From Linum tenue (taxonomy: Eukaryota > Streptophyta > Magnoliopsida > Malpighiales > Linaceae), in contig CAMGYJ010000011.1 in the NCBI GenBank assembly GCA_946122785.1, positions 15,376,001 to 15,440,000 on the forward strand: a stretch of 64,000 nucleotides of DNA, written 5' to 3'. Every line of letters starts with the position of its first letter. The stretch's first letter is position 1. The position numbers were made by a program, and so were the translations under genes. Shown one piece after another: positions 1-12,400 of the stretch. The notes under the pieces were generated by a model, which did no database searches, was not told the origin of the DNA, and saw only the letters and a list, made by a program, of their open reading frames with translations.

Positions 1-128
1 ACAATTGAAGTAGGGGTACACGGACCGGTCTGAGTCGATATTTATACATATTTTCCCTATATTGCACTCATCGAAGGTTTATACTTGGGCCTTAGGTGGG
101 AAATTATTGTGATATTCGGGACGAGTCA
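1..128 (+). repeat. 3' end of the 5' LTR of the Athila-type element
   Basis: This matches the last 128 bases of the 3' LTR (8558-8685) and ends in TCA just before the primer-binding site. The rest of this LTR lies before the window. Confidence 0.85.
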
Positions 129-134
129 AGTTTT

Positions 135-152
135 TGGCGTCGTTGCCAGGGA
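135..152 (+). other. Primer-binding site, tRNA-Asp type
   Basis: TGGCGTCGTTGCCAGGGA follows the LTR end. Athila elements carry a near-identical site complementary to the 3' end of tRNA-Asp; this copy has two changes from the usual TGGCGCCGTTGCCGGGGA. Confidence 0.75.
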
Positions 153-260
153 CAACGGTATGTTATCTTGAAAAAGTAGTTTGGTGTTAATCTAGCTTTT
201 AATTTCCAGTTTTGAAAGTGTGTGTGCTTTGCTTGTGCTAGACTTGGTGTTGTTTTCTAA

Positions 261-2169
261 GTGTGTGTAGGGAGATGCATGACCCGGAGCAATCCAACAC
301 CTTTGATACCAAGTGAGGAGGACATAAACGGAACTCTCCGACTCCTAACACGGGAGAGGGAGCTAGCGGAGGCAAGGAGGATAATTGAGGAAAGGGGGCA
401 ACAATTTGGTCCCGGTGCTGGTGGAGTAGAAGTTGAAGAAGTGGAAGGTGAAATGGCGGGGAACCAAAAGAGAAGCAGGAGCCGCCCAAGCTCGTAACAT
501 ATACGATGTGGCGGCGAAAGAGGAAGTCTCGAGGACAATGGGATACTATATGGCCCCACGGCCGGCAGACATTCAATCGCCAATCCTACACCCTCCCGTG
601 GTGGCCAAAAATTTTGAGATCAAGCCGGCTCTAGTCACCAAGAGAGCATGTGCAGAGATTCCTTGAGCTCGCCGGGAGCTTAAAATCAATGGCATGCCGG
701 CTGAAGCTTTGCAACTGAGGCTTTTCACCTATTCACTTGCGGGGAAAGCAATCTGGTGGCTAAACAACTTCCTGTCGCGTTCAATCACCTCTTCAGACAA
801 TCTTCTCAACAAATTCATGACCTGCTACCGCCCACCTTCGAAGACGGCCGAGTGGAGGAAGAAGATCACCCATTTCGAGCAAGAAGAAGACTAGAGCTTG
901 CGGGATTCTTGGGAGAGATTCTCTGATTACTTTCTTCAATGCCCTCACCGTGGGTTCGAGGAGCAGTTTCGGATTGAAACTTTCTACTGTGGACTAATCC
1001 AAGAGGACAAGATTCTCATTGACTCTCTATGTCAAGGGAAATTGATGAATATGACTCCACCGCAAGTGACCGAATTGCTCGAAGACATGACCCTCAAGGG
1101 GTACGATTGGGGTTTGACGAGGAGCGGGAAAAGAAGTAATGATAGAGGAGTGAGGAGTGTGTGAGCAAGCGCTCCACTTGAAGCAAAGTTTGACAAGTTG
1201 ATCGAGATAATTCTTGAAGATAAGAAGCTAGGAAAGAGGTCAGTGATGTCTTGTGATTGGTGTTTGAGCACTAGCCATGAGATGGCGGAGTGCCAAGCAA
1301 TGAAGGAGGCAACCACTCCGGAGGAACAAGTCAACTTCGTGGTGAATGCTAGGGCTAATAACCCATATAGCAATACTTATAATCCCGGATGGAGGAACCA
1401 CCCCAATTTTGCTTGGTCATCACCGACTAATCCTAGACCCCCGGGTTTTCAAGGCCCCACGGGAAATTATTAACCTCAACCAACCTTCATACAACCTCAA
1501 GTCCAAAGCTCAAGCTTCCAACAACCATACCAAGCACAAGGTGGTCAAGGGTTTCAAAAACAACAACAACAACCCGACAAGCTATCCAAGCTTGAAGACC
1601 TAGTGAACACCTTTGTGAGCAAGAGTGCTCAAAAGTTCGAGAAGATTGAGCAATTTATGGATGTGGCGACTACCAAGTTTACCTCGGTTGAGGCGGGAAT
1701 CCGAAGCCATCAAGCGAGCCTCCAAAGTTTGGAGATGCAAATCGGCCATCTTGTCGGGATCCTCACCGAGAGACCAAAGGGAGCCCTACCTTCCCAAACC
1801 ATGCTGAACCCCAATGATCATGCCGGAGTGAATGCAATTCAAGTGGGAAGTGGAAAGGTGAATGCGGGAGTTGCCGCTAAAGAAGTGAGTGAGAAGGAAG
1901 ATTCCAACCCGAAGGATGGAGAGGAAGAGCCTCCGAGGGGAGAGAAGAAAGTGGCAAGGAAGGCATCGCCGACACCACCTCCGGTGTTTAAGTACAAGCC
2001 ACCCCTTCTTTTCCCCACGAGGATATACGATGAGAGGTTGGAAAACGAGTGTGGAGGTTTTATGGAAATGCTCCGCAACCTCCACCTCAATATCCCTTTC
2101 CTTGATGGCTTAAATTCCGAGGTATGCAAAGCACCTCAAAGGATTCCTCACCAAGAAACCAAAGTTTGA
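261..2169 (+). pseudogene. Athila-type gag, broken by stops and frameshifts
   Basis: Gag would form the virus-like particle. Readable pieces in order: an N-terminal stretch from 276 (MTRSNPTPLIPSEEDINGTL), the capsid-like core from 694 (LFTYSLAGKAIWWLNNF, then SWERFSDYFLQCPHRGFEE after an in-frame stop at 892), and a CCHC zinc knuckle near 1246-1290 (CDWCLSTSHEMAEC, spacing C-x2-C-x4-H-x4-C). A coiled-coil-like segment follows at 1603-1780. At least four stops or frame changes separate the pieces, so no full gag can be made. Confidence 0.8.
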
Positions 2170-2182
2170 TGGCCTCGCCAAC

Positions 2183-2962
2183 ATGACTCTTGGCGAGGAG
2201 TGTTCGGCTTTCCTCCTCAACCGCTTGCCCAAAAAGCGGTCCGACCTAGGTAGCTTTACTATCCCTCTTGGTATTGGTAACCATCTTAAAGAAAACGCCT
2301 TGGCGGATCTAGGAGCTAGTGTTAATGTGATGCCTTATAAGCTTTTCAAAAAGTTAGAAGTAGGCGAACTTAAGAGCACTAAGCTTAGCATCACTTTAGC
2401 CATCGTTCGGTCATTAGCCCGAGAGGCACTGTGGGGGACATGTTCATGCAAGTAGGCAAGTTTTGCTATCCGACTGATTTCGTGATTCTCGACATAAGTG
2501 AGGACTCGGATATGCCACTCATACTCGGTCGTCCCTTCCTCGCCACTGACAAGGCACTGATAGATGTTAATGAGGGGACCTTAATTCTGAGGGATGGTGA
2601 GGAGAGATCAGAGAATCACTCTTGAAATTGGCCATAAGGCTAGAAGTGAGGAACTGAAGGAATTGGTTTCAAATGATGTGAATGTGAGTGGAGGAGAGCC
2701 TCTCAAGGCGAACCCCACTATTACTTGTGTCGCTTGTGGTGATGTTGAGCAGGAAGTCAAGGAGGGTACTATGCCCAAGGAAAAGAAGAAGAATGCTTGG
2801 AGGCAAAAGATGAAACAAGCTTTGGCCCGAAGGAAGGAGAAGGCCAAAGCTAAGTTGGCCGGCCAAGAGGGCCACCTAATGGAGAATAATATGGGAGGCT
2901 ACAAGCCTCGCCCTGAGAGCATGGAGGATCCACTCTCGCTGGCACCACGTTCCAAGACGTGA
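2183..2962 (+). pseudogene. Retroviral-type aspartic protease region of the Athila element
   Basis: The active-site motif reads ALADLGASVNVMPYKLFKKL (DLGAS, the Athila variant of DTGA) near 2300-2355. After a frame change near 2440 the flap and C-terminal part are visible as VILDISEDSDMPLILGRPFL. A lysine-rich tail (KQALARRKEKAKAKLAG) occupies the last part. In a complete element reverse transcriptase would follow; here the reading frame ends at 2962 in the post-pol spacer. Confidence 0.75.
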
Positions 2963-4013
2963 TTGATCCTCAACCGTCAAGCTAATGACGATAACTTAGC
3001 ACTTGTTGGGAGGCAACCCAACCGAGGTTTGTTTTCTTTTCCTTATTTTCATTTTTGTGTCAAGTGAAGAGTTCAAGTGGTCAAGTAGTATCCCCGTGCC
3101 AAGTTTTGTGGTTTTGCAATTTAAGGTCGTGTTGTGATCGTTAGGAGGGACGGTGGAATAGGTCGAGTAAAAATTTGCTCAGAAGTGCCCTTTTTTCACT
3201 CGAGTTCACGGACGGACTTGAGTGTTCACGGTCTTACAAGACCGTGAACTAGCAAACGCGTTCGTGAACCAGGCACTTCTGCATGTGAACCACTTGTAGA
3301 ACAACCCTAGTTCATGGACGAACTTGAGTGTTCACGGTCTCCCCACATAAAAAACGGCCTGAGCTGCAATTTTGGGGAGATTTGGTGCAAGTTTTTTCCG
3401 CCAAGGTCGCCGGCAGTGAGTCTCTGACAAAGCTCCAGTGACCACTCTCCGGTCTATTTTTCAGACGTTTTCGCCTTCCTCGCCCGCACCTCACTTCCTC
3501 CTACGTCCTACTTGAGTCTCCAGGTTGGGTTTTCAGCTCTACCTTGTTTATTTTGGGAGAATCGGATTAGGTAGTGAAGTGAGGATAATTTGCAGTGCCT
3601 TGAATGTTGAACCTAGAATTAGGGCGAGGGATTAGGCGAATTAGGTTGCTTGAACGTTGAAATGTTGTTGCATGAGCTTAGTTGCGCCTTGGTAGGAATT
3701 TGGTGATTCGAATTGCTTTTATTTGTCGATTTTGCCCACCAAGTGCTAATTGTTGAATGGAAATGTGTGGTTATGTTTGAATGGTGGTTGGTAACCACCG
3801 TGGCATGGGTTGGGGTTCGAATCTTTTTTGTTAATGAATCTTGAAAAACCTGCAACCATGCCACAGTGGGTTGAGCTTAAATGCCTGAAATCCATAGTGG
3901 AAATAAGTGTGTGTGTGTGTGTGGGGGGGGGGGGGTGGAATTCTTTTTCCTCCCAGTGAGTTGTGCTTAACGAATGCTTCCACGTATGGTGTTTGTTTGC
4001 CATTTTTTGCAGG
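2963..4013 (+). other. Post-pol spacer of the Athila element
   Basis: It starts with the conserved motif GGGAGGCAACCC (3009-3020). At 3190-3340 it holds repeated TTCACGG and CCGTGAA words that recur in the 3' LTR. A (GT)n tract followed by about 14 G lies at 3906-3935. No coding potential seen. Confidence 0.6.
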
Positions 4014-5172
4014 ATGCTTAATGAAGAGCATGAGTTCATTAGTTACCTAGTGAACCATCCGCGGTTTGGTGACAAGTTCGCCTACCAGAAGGATAGCCCG
4101 GTCGGGGGTCGTTTGTCACCCCCAATGGGCCGTTTGTCACCCCATTCTGCCCCGAGCCGCAATGTCGGGGTTCGTTTGTCACATCCCCTAGTGGCGCCAA
4201 ATGCTCACATTGGACGAGCAGATCTATCACGAGCTGTGCGTGGAGTTCTACTCCATGTTCGCCCATGTGGTCCCGAGCAGCAAGAGGAGCCGCCCGTACG
4301 TGGAGTTTATGCTGTGAGGTCAGCCCCGAGTGCTGACCTATGATGTGTTTGCCCAGGCCATGGGGCTCGACCCAATGCATATGATGATGACGGAGCGGCA
4401 GTACACCACCAATTTTCACTATCAGACCGCATTCTGGGCCCTTTGCCGCCCCTAACAAGAAACCGAGGAGTACGCGACAAGCCACACCAATGCGCTGAAG
4501 CTGAGGACCCCCTGGAGGATCCTCCACACTCTGATCACCCGCTCGGTTGTCCCCAGCCTGCAGTCGGGACATTTGATGACCAACAGAGGGCTTATAGCTC
4601 TCTTCTACAGGAGGCATCCAGCTGAGCCGATCCATCTGGAATCCCTGATAGCCACCTCTTTCACCTGGTGCCTGGGGCGGAATAGGGTGGATACCATGCA
4701 TATGGGAGGCATCATCACGAGGATTTCCCGCCACTTCGGCGTAGATGTGGACCGATGCTCCAACATTGGGAGGACCGAGCCCTTCCCAATGGCTACACTT
4801 TACAACCAACAGCTGGTATTTTAGGACAGGGGCATTGAGTACCTCAACAGGCTTTGACCTTCAGGAGCCATGCATCCAGCATTTGACCGCGCTCCAGTGG
4901 AGCCAGATGCAGGGGTTACACACCCAGAGCAGCCACTTGCTCGAGCACCAGGCCGCCGATGGCGTCCCACGCTCCATCACCCCATGCCACCACCAACAGC
5001 AGCTTCAGCACCCAGGCCAGCGGGTGATCCCCTCATCCAAAGGATGGATCGCATTGAGACCCAGTTTGGGGGAGTGACTTCCCGCCTCGACCAGCAGACG
5101 GACCTCCTCGAGCAGATGGCTAGATGCCAGGGTCTCATTCCCGAAGATGAGACAGGGCCTTCGACCCAGTGA
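4014..5172 (+). pseudogene. Env-like second ORF of the Athila element, degenerate
   Basis: It begins MLNEEHEFISYLVNHPRFGD, just after a strong 3' splice-site-like sequence (TTTTTTGCAG, 4004-4013). Conserved-looking pieces follow: QAMGLDPMHMMMTERQYTTN, LKLRTPWRILHTLITRSVVP, MTNRGLIALFYRRHPAEP, then a proline-rich tail and a C-terminal coiled coil (RMDRIETQFGGVTSRLDQQT). Frameshifts and stops separate them. Plant Athila elements carry an ORF of this kind after pol, often called ATHILA ORF-1 or env-like; its function is not settled. I recognise the general pattern, not a certain homolog. Confidence 0.6.
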
Positions 5173-7228
5173 GGTAGCCGACGAGGGAGATATGTGGCAG
5201 AGCCGATTTCTTTCGCCTCACTACTCCACTTGGAACTCTGAACTCTTTTGTTTATTTTTCTTTCGTTATGTGTGTGTGACCATAAACTACTACTACTACT
5301 ATTGTATTGTGTTTGTAATAACCTTGCCCCGAGCGAGTCGTATTGTGTTTTTGTGTGTGTGTGCGTGTTTTATCTTTTCCTTGAAGCTAAAAATCTCCTA
5401 CCCCAGAAACAATTCCAACTTTCACTCACCAAGAAAAGCGGTATCATCGTTCTACCTCTATCTTACGCCATTGAGGGCAATGTCGAGCTTAAGTGTGGGG
5501 GGTAGTCTACTTTTATGGTTGTGTGAGTGTGATTGATGCTTGGAGCCTTGATTTATGCCCAAATTTGATAATTTTGAGGGCTCCAAGGAATGTTTGCATG
5601 ATCAAAGTGGCCGATTTGTAGGAGAATCTTGTGGTTATTGGCATTGACCTTGAATTGTTGCATGTGATCGAGTATGTCCTATGATGATGATTGAGAGGTG
5701 CATTAGGATAGTGCAAAAGTTTAGTTCTCATGTGTGCAAAAATGAATGGATGTTTTGACTCGATTACTTGTTGATTACAATTGCCATGCATGTTACTTTG
5801 TGAATTAGAATAGATGGTTGGGTGACTAGGTAGCCATGTGAGTTTTGAGTCGATCGTTTTCTTCTTGTGTGCTTAAATCACTCTTACCATGGCGAGTAAC
5901 ATCACAATTGTCACTAGTGAGTATGATGGAGGCATAGGATTAGTCCGCGCCCAAATGTTGATTGTCCCGAAATGAATTATCCACTAGTCAACCCTTTGAG
6001 CCTTGTGACTTTGGGGGTCGATCTCATGTTAGGAGCTTTTTGCTTGTGAGCTTAATGGTGTTTAGAGAAGGAAACCCCCATCCTTTCTTTGTGTCTCTAC
6101 ATGTGTCATGCTTGTGTCCCAGAACTCTCGCTTTTGAGTTCCATTGAGGTTCTACATAGGAGGATTGTGTGTGGTTCTTGCTATGATCGAAAGTGAAAGG
6201 AAGAGTAGTGTTGGAGTGAGTTCTTAAAAAAAGAGCATTGACTGTTAGAAGCAATGTGGCAAATGTTTAACTCTCTAAGTACCCCCCTCAAAAAGAAAAG
6301 GTAAAGAAAAGGAAAGTAGAAAAAAAAAAGAAAGAGAAACGAAAAAGAGGTAATAAAATGGGGTAAATGAAGTAGAGAGTGCCACAAGGAATCAAAGAGT
6401 ATGCTCTAGGTGAGGTTTCTTGGCCACAAGCCATTGAAACCTCCACATTGTCTTAGAACTCCTTCACTACCAAATTAAAGTGTGATAGCAAGAGTGGACC
6501 AAGGAAGAGTGCTTAAGGGAAGTTCATGATGGGTGATAGTTGGAAGGGAGAAGCAAGGTTTTTGGCCGATGCTAGTGGTTGTTGTTTGTAAGGAAGGTTC
6601 TTAGTCGAAACCATAGAACCTTCGGTTTTAGGGTGAAGATGTAGGACCTCATGATGTGTTTGCCACCACCCAAAAATTCATTTCCCCATGTTCGTTACAA
6701 TCGCCAGTCATTTGAACCTGTGTATAAGACCTCAGACAAGCTAGTGATGACAACTGCTCCGTGAACTCTAGCATTTAGAGGTTGCCTCCAAGGTGTTGAG
6801 AAGATAGGTCCGAGAGTTGATGATTGTGCACATTTTTGCACCTAAAGGTCCTAACCCCACTCGTCAAGAGAGTGAGTGATTCATTCTTGTTTTGCATGTC
6901 ACATCATACCCCGGTGAGGACCTTTGTTGCCCGTCCGTTTGTTCCTTGGACTTGAACTCTATGCATGGTTAGTTGTGGTTGGTAAGTGATCTTGTTGAAA
7001 CTTGCATTGATTCATGAAAAAGGTGAGAACATTTCAATTGCCCGTTTCTAGTAGCCTCGAATGTTGTTTGTGGTGGATGTCGGTATTGCTTGCAGCGGTC
7101 CTTGTGTTAATTTCAAATAGTCATTTGAGATTCGCCACTTTGTGCCCTTTATATTGTCCCCAACGCACTGTGATAGGTTGAGTTTTTACCTTGTGTGAAA
7201 TTGTTTGCTTGGGGACAAGAAAACTTCT
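5173..7228 (+). other. 3' non-coding part of the Athila element
   Basis: An internal purine tract, AAGTGTGGGGGGT, lies at 5491-5503 after CATTGAGGGCAATGT, a sequence frequent in this element class. An A-rich run is at 6289-6350. No convincing ORF. Confidence 0.6.
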
Positions 7229-7241
7229 AAGTGTGGAGGAG
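7229..7241 (+). other. Polypurine tract of the Athila element
   Basis: AAGTGTGGAGGAG abuts the LTR start TGATTCGGG and would prime plus-strand synthesis. Confidence 0.7.
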
Positions 7242-8685
7242 TGATTCGGGTCTAATTGCACACATTTTATCCCCGTTTCCCTTAGGCGTTTGTAGCATTT
7301 GAACTCCTAAAAGGGTGGTTTTACGCTAGGTTTTGTGCGTTTTAATGTGTTTCAGGATCCAACAGGTGAAACCAGCCCCAGAGTTGAAAGTTGGAGGAAA
7401 AGAGGCGAAGACCGGGCAAAGAGGGTGATCCAGGTGGAGTTCACGGGTTAGCATAGGAGTTCACGGTCCACTATGGCCATGAACTGAAGCCCAATACCGT
7501 GAACCTCGATGCATCCAGGGAGAAATCTGGAGTTACTACCGCAGGAAGAGTTCACGGTCAACAAGACCGTGAGGATTGAGGCCAAACCGTGAACTCCTGA
7601 TGGAGAAGCGGTGCGTTTCGACATCGCGCTCTATGTTCACGGACGCGTTGGAGAGTTCACGGCCGTGAAATGAGGCCGTGAACTGAGCCCGATCCTGGTA
7701 TATAATGTGAGCTGAAAGGAAGAGAGAGAGGGAGAGCCTAAGTGTGAGATGTGTCTTCTTCTTCAGATTTTAGAGAGAGAAAGGACGAACCAAGAAGAAG
7801 GAAGGCTAGGGTTTGCTCTAAGTGGTGAATTGGGAAGAATCTCCCCAAGAGAAGATCAACACAATCTTGGAGGAGATTGGAGGCATCCCCATGATGGTTT
7901 ATACCTCTTCCTCTTGTGTTCTTCCCCTTTCTAGCATGGAGTAGTACTCTTTTTCACTTGGGTGTTGAGAAACCCTAACTATTTTCCATGTAGTTTTTGT
8001 GTGAATTGAATGATTGTTTATGGGTGTTGTTTAATTCAATGATTGAGGTATTTTTCATGTTGATTGTGCATGTTTGTGCTTAGCAATCCAATTGGCCATT
8101 CTAACCTAGATTAGAGGGAAAACCCCCTTTCAAGGGAGGCTCAATTGAGTTGGGATTTCTTGGCCTTTTTAAGCCACCTATCTAGGTTAATGTAGGGCAA
8201 GCCTCTATGTTGAATTAAGCAATTTGGTTAAGCACGATTAATACGACCAACCATTGGATTGAGTAAGAGTAAGTCAACCATCGATTGCCTTAACCAAGAG
8301 GGCTACTTGAGTAGCCTATAATGCATCCCTTGGTTTGGCAATCGAGAGTGTGGTCTACAACCATAGTTGCATTTTCTAGCGGTTCGCGGTCACCGTGCCC
8401 GTAACAATTAATCCAATTCCTCGTGCCATGGTAGTATTTAGGGGGAAGCGACACCTGAGTGATCCTTCTCATATAGAGCTTGCATAAACATTTACTTTTG
8501 CCTTACTTTAATTGGCAAACTTTTCAATCAAAACCGATTCGCTAGATAATGTTTCAAACAATTGAAGTAGGTGTACACGGACCGACCCGAGTCGATATTT
8601 AAACATTCTTTCCTTATATTGCACCCATCTAAGGTTTATATTTGGGCCTTAAGTGAGAAATTATTGTGATATTCGGGACGATTCA
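7242..8685 (+). repeat. 3' LTR of the Athila-type element, 1444 bp
   Basis: It starts TGATTCGGG after the polypurine tract and ends GATTCA. A TATA-like TATATAATG lies at 7699-7707. The span 7430-7690 carries many TTCACGG / CCGTGAA words. The right flank is the interrupted minus-strand gag; the left flank is outside the window, so the target duplication cannot be checked. Confidence 0.75.
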
Positions 8686-9416
8686 GTCGTAGAGTCTCAC
8701 CCGGAATAGGAGCAATTAGCCGTTCATGGAGTAACTGAGGGAAGAGTTCGGTATACTTGACTGGGATTGGATAAAATACCCTTTTTGCCTTCCTTGGGAT
8801 AGTGAAATCTCGATTAACACCTTGTTGTAGTACCGGTAATGGGATTTCATTTGATGATGTCATGAAGTTCAAAGGTCGCAATATTGGTGTGGTTGTTGCA
8901 ACATATGAAAGAGCTTGATTCTATTGAAAGTGAGACTTCCAGATATTCTCTTCTGCTTCCCTTTGGGTTGACTATGGTTTTCTTTTATTTCTTACCCTCT
9001 GGATTGCCCTCTTAGTCATTTCGTGATTCTCTAACTTCCCTTGTTCGATGCGGATCACATGCTCTTCCAGTCTTTTTGATCTTCGTGGACTGTCACATTT
9101 TGATTGTTCTGCGTCATGCACGTTCTTTGAGAGCATATGTTACTTTGCCGTGCAGTTTGTATAAAATTTCTTCGTCGAACGACGTATCTCCACTTTTTGC
9201 TACCATTGTCCTCTCAATTTTCTACAAAATCCTCAAAATTGTGCTAACATCCTCTTTCATTATTTCAAGCTCAATCACTCTTCTCTTGTTGTCATTTAAA
9301 TCCTTCTGAAATGCCTCCATGACAAGCGGGAGCCTTGGATCTTGTCGAGTACTTAAGTATTTGACTTTTTTCTTGTGGAAGAGCAATTTTAAGAAACCTA
9401 GGTGTGTTTTAAACAT
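8686..9416 (-). pseudogene. Ty3 (Tat-like) gag C-terminal remnant interrupted by the Athila element
   Basis: On the minus strand 8881-8686 reads RDFTIPRKAKRVFYPIPVKY followed by TELFPQLLHERLIAPIPGET, a signature of the gag end in Tat-lineage elements. Coding sense then runs into the inserted Athila LTR. A second piece at 9416-9222 (QKDLNDNKRRVIELEIMKED) looks like the N-terminal helical part of such a gag. The region between is frameshifted. The rest of this element would lie left of the window. Confidence 0.6.
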
Positions 9417-12400
9417 TGCTAAATTAATTCTATTCTTTATATGTATGCATGATGCTTATGCAAAAATGCAATGATGTATGAATGCAAAATGATTTTTAGG
9501 GATGGATATGCTTTCCAAAAATATTTGTATGACCAATTTTGAATTAATGAATGAAAGTTTTATGGAAAATATAAAGATTATGGGTTTTGAAAATAACTTT
9601 CATCCCAACAATCACGTGAGTTAAGTAATAGACTGAACACAATATATCATATCAATAGCAAGCATGCATTTATATGATAGAAAGAACATCGGCCTATTTA
9701 GGTACACCTATGGCTTCGGGCGGCGTAATGACATGGTTTTATGGTGGCTTTTGGGATTGTTTTGGACGGTTTAGGGGGCCCTCTAAACTTATTATATGAA
9801 GATAGAGGAATTCCTAGGGATTTGGCTCCTAAGTTGTGTCCTGCCGTAGCCCTTTTCAACTGGCTGGATACCTCTAGATCAACCTCTTATCCGAGTTCAA
9901 CTTGGTTGGAAAGTTTGGCGCGACCTCTCCCTCTCTCACGTTCGCTCCCCTTATGAGAAACAAAAGAAAAGGAGGACGGAAACCCAATTTTGGTCTCTCT
10001 CTCTCCTCTCGGGGAGCCAAAATGATGGCTCAGATCAAATTAAATCTGTCGTGAACCCTCTGATCTAGGTAGGCACGAGACATGCACGACCTTTCGTTGC
10101 TAATTTTTCTGTTTTTAATTAGGATTCTACTAATTTCCTTTCATTTTCTTGTATTTGTTTGGGGTTTGGTTTCTGACGATGAGAAAAGGAGCGGCGAGGA
10201 GTTCGCCGACAAAGACCAGACCGATGGACGATCGACGGTAGGCTCGGATATGTTTTCTTTGTTTTTTGGTTTATTGGTTGTTTTTCTGATTTCTGGGTTC
10301 GATCGGGATCTTAACCCCATCTCTGTTTTCTTGGGTTTTTTGGTCTCTACCCATGAAAGGAAAGGAGAAACGGAATTCACCGGCGGCGCGGCCTGCACCA
10401 GAAACGACGGCGAGGGTTGGCTTTGTTAGGTTTTTTTATCATGGTTTTTGTTATTCTGGACTTTGGTTTATTACCACTGTTTTTGGGTTCTAATTCTTGG
10501 TTTCCTTGAAGAGGCACTAGGTGATATTTTTCTAAACTTAGACTAGATTGTTAGGTGTTAGAGGCCTAGGATTTAGTTTTGTTTATTAATCTGTTTTGGT
10601 GTCCCAGTCCCAGATTTGGTACGAACTCCTTGATTGTTATCTAGCTAAAACATTTTATTGGCATGTCTTTAAAAATGTTACTGGTTTTGTTAAATTTTCA
10701 CTTTGTAAAATGAATCTATAGTAAACTCAAGGTCATAGCCACTGCTTATGACCATCCTATTGATGGGAAGCTTCAATCCGAATTTAAGCCATAGTCAATA
10801 CTCATAACCATCAGATTGATGGGAAGCTTACCTCTAAAATTGGGATTTGGTTATATGATTGGGTTTGCTAAACCCGAAATTTACTGTAGTGTCGGAGCTT
10901 TTGTTGGATGGGGTTGAAAAACAAAGCTAGACTAATTTTTAAAGATCCCAGCAACTGTTTGTGATCAAATTTAACTAAAAGAAAACTAAAGTTTTAGTAA
11001 GATTAATATGTTGGTATTTTGCCGAATCTGAGTTTAGATCCAAAGGATCTAAAAAGGGAGTAACTTAAACAAAAAGATGTGTTTTAAAATACCTCCATGG
11101 GTTTGATCTGTTTTTTTTTGTTGTTGTTATTATCTATTAATCTAGTAATAGGAAAGTTTTTACAATCGTGTTCGTGACTTGCGAACATCTAAGGCTAAAT
11201 AGCTAGGGTGCTAGATCAAATAACAATTCAACTAGAGAGTACTCAAAGATCAGATCTGATAACACGTATGCTTTAATAGACATGGATAAGTTATCTTACT
11301 TAAGGCGAACAAAACTTGTCGTGTTTTATTCATGTAAGATAGAGACAATTCTATAAAGACAACAAACATAAATGATGCATACTCACAAATCTGTAGTCAT
11401 CAAGCACAGACCATAAATAAGCAAAGATCATTAAAATATGCTCTACTTTTAGCGGTTTATTTGAGAAAAGCTTATGTCGATGTATGGATGTCAATTAAAG
11501 CTTCACTTGATTAAGATGGAAATGAGAACAAAAGGAAGAAGACCAACCTTAATTCTGTAGTCTAATGGCGATGGCTTCTAGCTGTTTGCCTTCTTCAAAG
11601 CCCCTTAATGCTAATCTATATTGAACATTGCATCCAAGAAAAGTGGAAAGAAAGGAATTTTTTTCTGATTGTCGGTTTCTGTAAGTGTTTTTTTTAATTC
11701 CCCCCCCTCCCCCCCCGGGCGGTCCCCCAAAACAGAGCCAAAAGAACTCATTTATAGCAAAAAAGACGTGGCACGTGCCAATTGGCCACTCGTCGAATTT
11801 GAGGCCAATTGTGAGACATCCACCACACTTTGTCGGTCCTGACTGGTCTATGTCAGTTCAGGACAGTGTTGTCAAAAGCGGACAGGGTAGTGATCCGGAT
11901 TAGCGAGAGGTTTAAGGTTTATCGGATGACCGGTGGTTAACCAGTATGAAACCGGTGATATATATTTTTTTCAAATAAAATTCATAACTTCATGGTACAT
12001 CTAAAAATTAATACTAGTTTTTAAATTGAGAATTCTATATCTTATTCACATATTCAATTGAAGAATTCAAAATTAAAATTTTAATCATAATATTAATATG
12101 TAATGAATTTTTGCCTTTTGGAGGTTGCCTGGTAGAGTTGGTCGATCAATTGACAAATTGAATGGAGGGATTGAGAAGAAAAGGGAAGTAATTAAAGTAA
12201 CAATTTGAATAAAAATTAATTAAAGTAACAAAATGAATACATGGCTTATTTGATGAATGTAATTAAGGAGAAGACGAATAGAGAGAACGTGAATACGTGA
12301 TTGAGTAGTAAAAAAAGAAAGAGGAAAGGTGACAAGAAAATAAAGAAGCGTTCATTCTTATTTCCAATTTTATTATCGATTTTTGAAAAGCAAAAGTAAG

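Larger units (their letters stand above)
1..8685 (+). mobile_element. Athila-type Ty3 LTR retrotransposon, non-autonomous
   Basis: The first 128 bases repeat at 8558-8685, giving the end of a 5' LTR (mostly outside the window) and a full 3' LTR. Between them lie a primer-binding site, a broken gag, a retroviral-type protease, a spacer with GGGAGGCAACCC at 3009-3020 typical of the stretch after pol in Athila elements, an env-like second ORF region and a purine tract. There is no reverse transcriptase, RNase H or integrase: the frame runs from protease directly into the post-pol spacer. Aligning the 128-base LTR ends by eye gives about 14 differences, so the insertion is old. It interrupts a minus-strand Ty3 gag at 8685/8686. 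The class assignment rests on structure and motif recognition. Confidence 0.8.

Noticed and set aside
4039..4809. 256-codon minus-strand frame
   Set aside because: Antisense of the env-like region; composition effect only.
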